Shown piece by piece: positions 1-4,306 of a stretch of 64,000 bases of DNA. The notes below the pieces were generated by a model. That model saw only the letters and a list, made by a program, of their open reading frames with translations. It did not search any database and was not told the origin of the DNA. The stretch spans positions 1 to 64,000 of the forward strand of contig CAIQAB010000008.1 in the NCBI GenBank assembly GCA_903869675.1, written 5' to 3'. This stretch comes from an uncultured Verrucomicrobiota bacterium (lineage in GTDB: Bacteria > Verrucomicrobiota > Verrucomicrobiia > Opitutales > Opitutaceae). The position numbers were made by a program, and so were the translations under genes. Each line of letters starts with the position of its first letter. The first letter of the stretch is position 1.

Positions 1-32
1 AGCACCCGTGCGGCTCATCTAAAACGTTCGGT
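1..32 (+). other. Partial attC site (right half) at the window edge
   Basis: The first 32 bases match the right arm of the complete attC sites further on: CGTGCGGCTCATCT occurs here and again at 2542-2555. It ends in an R' box, GTTCGGT, at 26-32 (consensus GTTRRRY, one mismatch). Cassette 1 would begin after G26. The R'' box of cassette 1's own attC (ACCGAAC, 582-588) is the exact reverse complement of this box, as expected for an inserted cassette whose circular form carried a paired attC. The left half lies outside the window. Confidence 0.8.
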
Positions 33-41
33 CATCAATTT

Positions 42-578
42 ATGAAAGCATCATTCACCTCCATCATACTTATATCTCTCTTTTGTCTAGCCGGTTGCGA
101 AACAGTGAGTTCAACATCGCAGTTCTATCGCCCATTAACTACTGACGTATATCCGCCGAAACCTAAAGATTATCCCATACCGATTTTAGGAGGCCCACCG
201 AAACGCCCATTCGTTGTTATTGGCAGACTTCAGTTTAAAGCGGGGCACGGATATAAATACATGATCGATGCGATCAAATATAACGCCCGTCAAAACGGTG
301 CTGACGCAGTTGTCATGATTAGTGAAGACAGCAATACGCAGCAATACAACTATACAGTTCCCGGCTATACCACGACCACGCCGGTAACGACCTATTCATC
401 CGGCTCTGCATATGGATCGGCAAATTACTACGGGTCAAATGGCTATGGACATGCTACCGGATCTGCTTATGGCTCCGGCACGTCAACGACATATGTTCCA
501 ACTTACCATCCAGGATATACCGGAGTTGGTAGCGTCACGATAAACTCGATTGATGCCGCAATGCTCAAATACAAGTAG
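42..578 (+). CDS. Cassette-encoded hypothetical lipoprotein, Gly/Ser/Tyr-rich tail
   Basis: 178 aa, product of integron cassette 1. The N-terminus is a lipoprotein signal peptide ending in the lipobox LAGC, with the acylated Cys at residue 19, so the protein is probably envelope-anchored. Residues about 60-105 form a compact region (VVIGRLQF … NGADAVVMI) that resembles the core of YbjQ-like heavy-metal-binding domains, but this similarity is loose and by eye. The C-terminal 70 residues are low-complexity, rich in Gly, Ser, Tyr and Thr. The ATG lies 15 bases after the R' box and the stop is 3 bases before the R'' box, so the gene nearly fills its cassette. GC content is clearly below that of the chromosome to the right. 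Function unknown. Confidence 0.75.
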   Translation: MKASFTSIILISLFCLAGCETVSSTSQFYRPLTTDVYPPKPKDYPIPILGGPPKRPFVVIGRLQFKAGHGYKYMIDAIKYNARQNGADAVVMISEDSNTQQYNYTVPGYTTTTPVTTYSSGSAYGSANYYGSNGYGHATGSAYGSGTSTTYVPTYHPGYTGVGSVTINSIDAAMLKYK

Positions 579-581
579 CAG

Positions 582-711
582 ACCGAACAAGACGCTGCAG
601 CTAACCCCTAGCCGCGGCACGGCAGATTTTTACGACCGTCCACCCAGCCCGGGAGAGCGCCGGCTTTAGAGCTTGTGCGCCGGATCGGGGCAGCTGAGCT
701 TGGCGTTAGGC
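582..711 (+). other. attC1 recombination site (130 bp)
   Basis: R'' box ACCGAAC (582-588) followed by the spacer and L'' region, and R' box GTTAGGC (705-711) preceded by CAGCTGAGCTTGGC. The inner arms pair imperfectly (GCTGCAGCT…CCCC with GGGGCAGCTGAGC). It is the longest attC in this array. The predicted recombination point is between G705 and T706, so cassette 1 spans 27-705. The R' box belongs to the incoming cassette 2 and is perfectly complementary to that cassette's own R'' box at 1169-1175. Confidence 0.85.
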
Positions 712-728
712 ATATCAGCGCACCATTT

Positions 729-1163
729 ATGAACGAGACACCACCAACCAACTACGCGAGCTTCGGCCAGAGAGTCGGAGCTTTTCTCCTCGATGTGATT
801 ATCCAAGTTATTGCCGGATTCATTATCGTTTTTTTCTGGTCACTTGCATTCGCAGCCAACGGTGTGAGCGACCAAGACGGACTTCAAGTGATGAGCTTCA
901 TTTTACGATGTGTCGTTGGCTGGATTTATTATGCAGCGATGGAGAGTTCGCCACTTCAAGGGACGCTAGGAAAGTTAGCACTTGGCATCAAGGTATCCGA
1001 TCTTGTTGGAGCGCGCGTTTCATTTGGACGTGCCAGCGGACGCTGGTTCAGTAAGTGGGTTTCGACACTCATTATCGGCATTGGATGGCTCATGGCGGCT
1101 TTTACGCCGAAGAGACAGGCATTGCACGATATGATGGCTGGCACTTTAGTTTTGAAGAGATAA
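729..1163 (+). CDS. Cassette-encoded RDD-family membrane protein
   Basis: 144 aa, integron cassette 2. It is an RDD-domain protein with about three hydrophobic segments (roughly residues 17-45, 55-75 and 105-125). The family signatures are present: FGQRVGAFLLDVIIQ near the start (R and D within the first helix), then GTLGKLALGIKVSDLVGARVS in the middle, and a final KRQALHDMMAGTLVLKR. Family members are small integral membrane proteins of uncertain function; some act in Na+/H+ or osmolyte exchange. I chose the ATG at 729 over the upstream GTG at 675 because 675 lies inside the attC1 arm. A second RDD protein lies at 3185-3823, just outside the array. Confidence 0.85.
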   Translation: MNETPPTNYASFGQRVGAFLLDVIIQVIAGFIIVFFWSLAFAANGVSDQDGLQVMSFILRCVVGWIYYAAMESSPLQGTLGKLALGIKVSDLVGARVSFGRASGRWFSKWVSTLIIGIGWLMAAFTPKRQALHDMMAGTLVLKR

Positions 1164-1168
1164 GATAT

Positions 1169-1267
1169 GCCTAACAAGTCGCCGGAGCCAACCGCCGTTG
1201 GCGCTGTCAGTTCCGCTATCGCGGTTCACGTCGCAGGTCGGCGGTGGCTCAGCTTTCTACGTTAGCT
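1169..1267 (+). other. attC2 recombination site (99 bp)
   Basis: R'' box GCCTAAC (1169-1175), then AAGTCGCCGGAGCCA. The right arm GGCGGTGGCTCAGC runs into TTTCTAC and the R' box GTTAGCT (1261-1267). The inner arms are strongly self-complementary (GAGCCAACCGCCG pairs with CGGCGGTGGCTC), leaving the extrahelical bases typical of folded attC bottom strands. Cassette 2 spans 706-1261. GTTAGCT is perfectly complementary to the R'' box AGCTAAC of the next cassette (1786-1792). Confidence 0.9.
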
Positions 1268-1286
1268 AAATCAAACCAACCAAAAC

Positions 1287-1478
1287 ATGAAAGAATACAA
1301 AGTCCTCACCCAAAAAGATAAATGGTTCGGCGGTAAATTTGACCCCGAGAAGCTTGAGCAAGCCATAAATGCTTACGCTTCCCAAGGCTGGCGCGTGATT
1401 TCCTGCGCCACCGCTCAGATTCCCGGCTTCGGAGGTAACCGTGAGGAGATGATCGTAATTTTGGAGCGCGACAAATAA
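1287..1478 (+). CDS. Cassette-encoded DUF4177 protein
   Basis: 63 aa. The whole protein fits the DUF4177 pattern: MKEYKVL at the start, a central 'LEQAINAYASQGWRVISC' segment and a final strand 'REEMIVILERDK'. This small alpha/beta domain is common in bacteria and has no assigned function. It is the first of two genes in cassette 3. The second gene starts only one base after its stop, so the two are probably translated from one message. Two-gene cassettes are a minority in integrons, the best-known kind being toxin-antitoxin pairs. Confidence 0.75.
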   Translation: MKEYKVLTQKDKWFGGKFDPEKLEQAINAYASQGWRVISCATAQIPGFGGNREEMIVILERDK

Positions 1479-1479
1479 T

Positions 1480-1791
1480 ATGTATTTTGCGGAATTCAAA
1501 GGCGTCTACTTCATCGAGGGCGCACCGCGTGAGGCCGTCGCACTGGAATCGATATCGAGCGAGCTTAACGGCTTCCTATCCCAGAATCAGCTACGCTCGC
1601 TCGATGACATGAAAGAAGAAATGCGCGAATATGTTATCCAGAGGGGCGGAAATTGCGTGATCGATTTTAAATACGGCCAGCGATCGACCTTCTGGAAGAG
1701 CCTGTGGGGCATGGATAATGTGTTGTGGTATGGCACGGGAATTATAGCCAAAATTGATCCGATTGAATTACAGAAATACAAAAGAAGCTAA
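1480..1791 (+). CDS. Cassette-encoded small hypothetical protein
   Basis: 103 aa, second gene of cassette 3, starting one base after the DUF4177 stop. The sequence contains 'REYVIQRGGNCVIDFKYGQR' and ends 'LWYGTGIIAKI…'. That rhythm (a helix, then 'GGN.VIDFKY', then a final beta strand) resembles the YbjQ/DUF74 fold and the chromosomal YbjQ protein at 3864, but identity is low and I cannot assign a family with confidence. No signal peptide or membrane segment is visible. The TAA stop (1789-1791) lies inside the R'' box of attC3, a tight packing typical of integron cassettes. Confidence 0.65.
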   Translation: MYFAEFKGVYFIEGAPREAVALESISSELNGFLSQNQLRSLDDMKEEMREYVIQRGGNCVIDFKYGQRSTFWKSLWGMDNVLWYGTGIIAKIDPIELQKYKRS

Positions 1792-1899
1792 CAAGGCGCT
1801 AGAGCGAAGCCGATTGCTTGTCACGAATCGTGCTTTTCCGTGCTGCGCACGGGCACGATTCGCGCCAAGCAATCGGCTCGCTCAGCTTTGACGTTGGGC
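1786..1899 (+). other. attC3 recombination site (114 bp)
   Basis: R'' box AGCTAAC (1786-1792) and R' box GTTGGGC (1893-1899). The arms are nearly perfectly paired: AGCCGATTGCTTG on the left with CAAGCAATCGGCT on the right, and inside these CACGAATCGTGC with GCACGATTCG. It shares AACAAGGCGC, CTTGTCACG.ATC, CGCGCCAAGCA and GCTCAGCTTT with the other sites, so the array has a homogeneous attC family. Cassette 3 spans 1262-1893. Confidence 0.9.
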
Positions 1900-1947
1900 A
1901 GAATGAAAACTTGACAAGATGTGCTCAATGGACAGCTTCTCGTCCAT

Positions 1948-2208
1948 ATGAAAGCTATCACCTATACTGCCGCTCGCGAAAACTTGGCTTCGACGATGGA
2001 TGGAGTCTGTGTTGATCACGACCCCGTTATCATAACTCGCAATCGAGACCAAGCTGTTGTTATGATGTCGCTCGAAGATTACGAATCGCTTCAGGAAACC
2101 GCATATTTGCTCCGTTCACCTGCTAACGCGCGCCGACTACTTGAATCTATTTCGGAACTCGGGGGAGTCGGCGGTGTTACCAAGTCGTTCGCCGAACTCA
2201 CGAAATGA
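1948..2208 (+). CDS. Antitoxin, Phd/YefM family (cassette-borne)
   Basis: 86 aa. The N-terminal DNA-binding/dimerisation part (KAITYTAARENLASTMD), the strand 'DPVIITRNRDQAVVMMSLEDYESLQET' and the toxin-wrapping C-terminal tail are typical of Phd/YefM antitoxins. I chose the ATG at 1948, which gives the family's usual N-terminus. A TTGACA hexamer sits at 1911-1916, 37 bases upstream and just inside the cassette, but no good -10 box is visible. The toxin gene overlaps the stop by four bases (ATGA). The antitoxin neutralises the YoeB nuclease and normally represses the pair. Such pairs stabilise cassette arrays against loss; that role here is inference. Confidence 0.9.
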   Translation: MKAITYTAARENLASTMDGVCVDHDPVIITRNRDQAVVMMSLEDYESLQETAYLLRSPANARRLLESISELGGVGGVTKSFAELTK

Positions 2209-2462
2209 ATATTCAATTCTCGTCCCGTGGATGGGAAGATTATGTCTATTGGCAACAGTTTGACAAAAAAATCCTGAAGAAGATTAATGACCTACTGAAA
2301 GATATTGGTAGGAATTCATACGACGGAATTGGCAAGCCAGAGCCCCTCAAGCATGCTTTGAGTGGGTTCTGGTCGCGCCGAATCACTGATGAACATCGTT
2401 TAGTCTATAGGGTTGAGGGCGATACCATCAAAGTGGCACAAGCGAGATACCATTATGAATAA
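2205..2462 (+). CDS. yoeB: Toxin, YoeB/Txe family mRNA interferase (cassette-borne)
   Basis: 85 aa, close in length and sequence to E. coli YoeB (84 aa). The catalytic residues fall at the same numbers as in the E. coli enzyme: Glu46 (in GKPEPL), Arg65 (in TDEHRLVY) and His83-Tyr84 (in RYHY). The segment GKPEPLKHALSGFWSRRIT is almost the E. coli sequence. YoeB binds the ribosomal A site and cleaves mRNA. The start overlaps the antitoxin stop, implying translational coupling. All catalytic residues are intact, so the toxin is probably functional. The cassette (1894-2561) holds only this pair and its attC. Confidence 0.93.
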   Translation: MNIQFSSRGWEDYVYWQQFDKKILKKINDLLKDIGRNSYDGIGKPEPLKHALSGFWSRRITDEHRLVYRVEGDTIKVAQARYHYE

Positions 2463-2469
2463 AAAATGA

Positions 2470-2567
2470 GCCTAACAAGGCGCCAGAGCCCACACGGGTG
2501 CTTGTCACGGATCCTGCTGCGCAGGCTCCGCGCCAAGCATCCGTGCGGCTCATCTTTAACGTCAGGC
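2470..2567 (+). other. attC4 recombination site (98 bp)
   Basis: R'' box GCCTAAC (2470-2476) and R' box GTCAGGC (2561-2567, one mismatch to GTTRRRY). The arms pair: CGGGTGCTTG on the left with CAAGCATCCG on the right, and GGATCCTGC with GCAGGCTCC. The R'' box pairs with cassette 4's leading GTTGGGC through one G-T wobble. Cassette 4 spans 1894-2561. The right arm is nearly identical to the partial site at position 1, and the left arm to the truncated site at 2986. Confidence 0.88.
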
Positions 2568-2578
2568 CCTACAATCAA

Positions 2579-2944
2579 ATGGAAAACCAAATAAGACATT
2601 ATGCGAATAAACTAGAATATGAGATCGACGCATGGGATCTCTGCGTCGCAGTGGAAAAAGGTGAACGCATTATGATTCTTGACGTGCGTTCCACTGTGAA
2701 TTTTGCGGAAGAGCACATAGTCGGTGCCGTGAATATTCCGCATCGCACCATCACCCAGGAATCCACAAATCATCTGGATAAAAGCATGCTTTATGTCGTC
2801 TATTGCGATGGAATAGGTTGTAATGCATCGACAAAGGGAGCATTGAATATGGCGCGGCTTGGATTTCGCGTAAAAGAGCTGATTGGAGGATTGGATTGGT
2901 GGAAACGTGATGGATATAAAACCGCAACTTTATCAAGTAACTAA
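2579..2944 (+). CDS. Cassette-encoded rhodanese-like protein
   Basis: 121 aa single-domain rhodanese, cassette 5. Signatures: 'GERIMILDVRSTVNFAEEHIVGAVNIPH', the active loop 'VVYCDGIGCNAS' with Cys76 in the catalytic position and a second Cys at 81, and the closing 'LGFRVKELIGGLDWWKRDGY'. Rhodanese domains transfer sulfane sulfur or bind related groups; the specific substrate is unknown. No signal peptide is present, so it should be cytoplasmic. The ATG at 2579 begins 12 bases after the R' box, as expected for a first gene in a cassette; upstream in-frame starts would lie inside attC4. Confidence 0.85.
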   Translation: MENQIRHYANKLEYEIDAWDLCVAVEKGERIMILDVRSTVNFAEEHIVGAVNIPHRTITQESTNHLDKSMLYVVYCDGIGCNASTKGALNMARLGFRVKELIGGLDWWKRDGYKTATLSSN

Positions 2945-2985
2945 GATTCTAAAAAGATTCAGAACACACCTGAATACAAAACGGA

Positions 2986-3029
2986 GCCGAACCAGGCGCT
3001 AGCGCCAACATGGATACTTGTCACGGATC
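2986..3029 (+). other. Truncated attC (left half only), distal end of the cassette array
   Basis: GCCGAACCAGGCGCTAGCGCC, then ATACTTGTCACGGATC, matches the left arm of attC4 (GCCTAACAAGGCGCCAGAGC … GTGCTTGTCACGGATC) up to base 3029 and then diverges. No right arm and no GTTRRRY box preceded by GCTCA follows before the next gene. The R'' box differs from the complement of cassette 5's leading box at two positions. A deletion or rearrangement probably removed the rest of the site. Confidence 0.75.
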
Positions 3030-3184
3030 ACAATAGCAGCTTGCCCGAGCGTAGATGCCGCTATCCGCTCGAGCGAAGTTCCCGGCGTAATCGCGGCAGC
3101 AGCTTTCATCGAAAGAAATGCTTCGCATCGGGAAATGGTTGCGGCAAAGCTCGTTCGCTCGGTCAGATACCCGCCAATCCTTTT
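3030..3184. other. Short unassigned spacer after the truncated attC
   Basis: 155 bases between the broken attC and the GYF_2-RDD gene. A + strand frame reads through without a stop (…AAIRSSEVPGVIAAAAFIERN…) and looks protein-like, so this may be a leftover of the sequence that was joined to the attC half. I recognise no family, and the minus strand is also open. No terminator or second attC half is visible. Confidence 0.4.
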
Positions 3185-3823
3185 ATGCAAATCTACATTT
3201 TCAAAGAAGGACAGCAATTTGGCCCGTATTCGCTGGAGCTCGTCAATGCGTGCATCGCCAACGGCACTTTCCAGTTGAGTGATCGCGCTTGGTATCAGGG
3301 GGCGGCGGATTGGGCGCCGTTGGCGACGGTTCCGGGAATAGTGGCGGCCTTGCCTCCGCATCCTGATGCGAGAAATTCCAGCCTAAAATCGACCCTGCGT
3401 CTGGCGACGGCCGGTAGCCGGCTGTGGGCGATGACGCTCGATAGTCTCATCGGTGTCGGTTGCGTATTGCCCGGCGCGATCGTCTTCATCGCGGGCTACT
3501 CGGATAAGCAGATGATGATCGCGGGCGCGTGCGTGGTCCTGCTCGCGGTTCTGATCCTGGCCATCGTGCAGCTTTACATGCTGACGCTACGGGGGCAGAC
3601 CATCGGCAAACGCTTGATGGGCATCAAGATCGTGAATCTCAACGACGAAGCCTTGCCGGGGTTTTTTAAGATTCAAGTGCTGCGCGGACTGGTGCCGGGA
3701 TTATTGGCAGCCGTTCCGTATATCGGCTGCCTTTTCTGGATCGTGGATAGTTGTTTTATCTTCCGGGACGACCGGCGCTGCATCCACGACCTCATCGCCG
3801 GAACCAAAGTGGTGGTGGCCTGA
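3185..3823 (+). CDS. GYF_2 (DUF4339)-RDD membrane protein
   Basis: 212 aa. Residues 1-55 form a GYF_2/DUF4339 domain (MQIYIFKEGQQFGPYSLELV … WYQGAADWAPLATVPGI). Residues about 75-212 form an RDD domain with four hydrophobic segments: GSRLWAMTLDSLIGVG, the GQTIGKRLMGIKIVNLNDEALPGF signature, and a final RRCIHDLIAGTKVVVA. This combination is common in Verrucomicrobiota and Planctomycetota; its function is not established. The ATG at 3185 begins exactly at the domain. It is the first gene to the right of the cassette array and has no attC behind it, so I treat it as chromosomal. Confidence 0.85.
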   Translation: MQIYIFKEGQQFGPYSLELVNACIANGTFQLSDRAWYQGAADWAPLATVPGIVAALPPHPDARNSSLKSTLRLATAGSRLWAMTLDSLIGVGCVLPGAIVFIAGYSDKQMMIAGACVVLLAVLILAIVQLYMLTLRGQTIGKRLMGIKIVNLNDEALPGFFKIQVLRGLVPGLLAAVPYIGCLFWIVDSCFIFRDDRRCIHDLIAGTKVVVA

Positions 3824-3863
3824 GGCAACCGTCCACTCACGCACACTTTTAATATATACTCCC

Positions 3864-4193
3864 ATGCTCGCAAGCACCACGTTTGATATCCCCGGATACG
3901 AAATACTCGACACCAAAGGGCTGGTCCGCGGTATTGTGGTGCGATCGCCCACGATTTCCCAAGGCATCATGGGCGGGTTTGAGAACCTGTTGGGCGGGAG
4001 AATCGAAGCCTACACCAAGATGTGTGAACAGACTCGGGCCCAAGCCTATGCGGATATGGAGAGCCATGCGCGCGGATTGGGGGCCAACGCTATCGTGGGC
4101 CTGCGCTATGACGCCTCGTCGGTCGATGGCCGGGGCGCGGCGGTAGAAGTGCTTTGCTACGGGACGGCCGTCGTGGTGCGTAGAAAATCATAA
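3864..4193 (+). CDS. YbjQ/UPF0145 (heavy-metal-binding domain) protein
   Basis: 109 aa, the usual length of the UPF0145/YbjQ family. Signatures: 'TTFDIPGYEILDTKGLVRGIVVRSPTI', then 'GGRIEAYTKMCEQTRAQAYADMESHARGLGANAIVGLRYD' and the last strand 'EVLCYGTAVVV'. Members form homopentamers, and metal binding has been proposed, but the role is not known. The 40-base gap to the RDD gene contains the AT-rich TTTAATATATACT just upstream of the ATG, a possible -10 region, so it may have its own promoter. alaS converges on it from the right. Confidence 0.88.
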   Translation: MLASTTFDIPGYEILDTKGLVRGIVVRSPTISQGIMGGFENLLGGRIEAYTKMCEQTRAQAYADMESHARGLGANAIVGLRYDASSVDGRGAAVEVLCYGTAVVVRRKS

Positions 4194-4306
4194 CCACAAG
4201 GCAACCCGCGCGGCCGCCGGCAGACCGGGCCAAACGGGCACCGCGAGGAATGCCTCTGGTAGCGCCAGTGAGTCCGGCCAGCCGGGCCAGGCGAGTGAGG
4301 GTGCTT

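Noticed and set aside
1818-2015. Small open frame overlapping attC3 and the antitoxin start
   Set aside because: It runs through the attC arms, and the antitoxin frame has clear family similarity.
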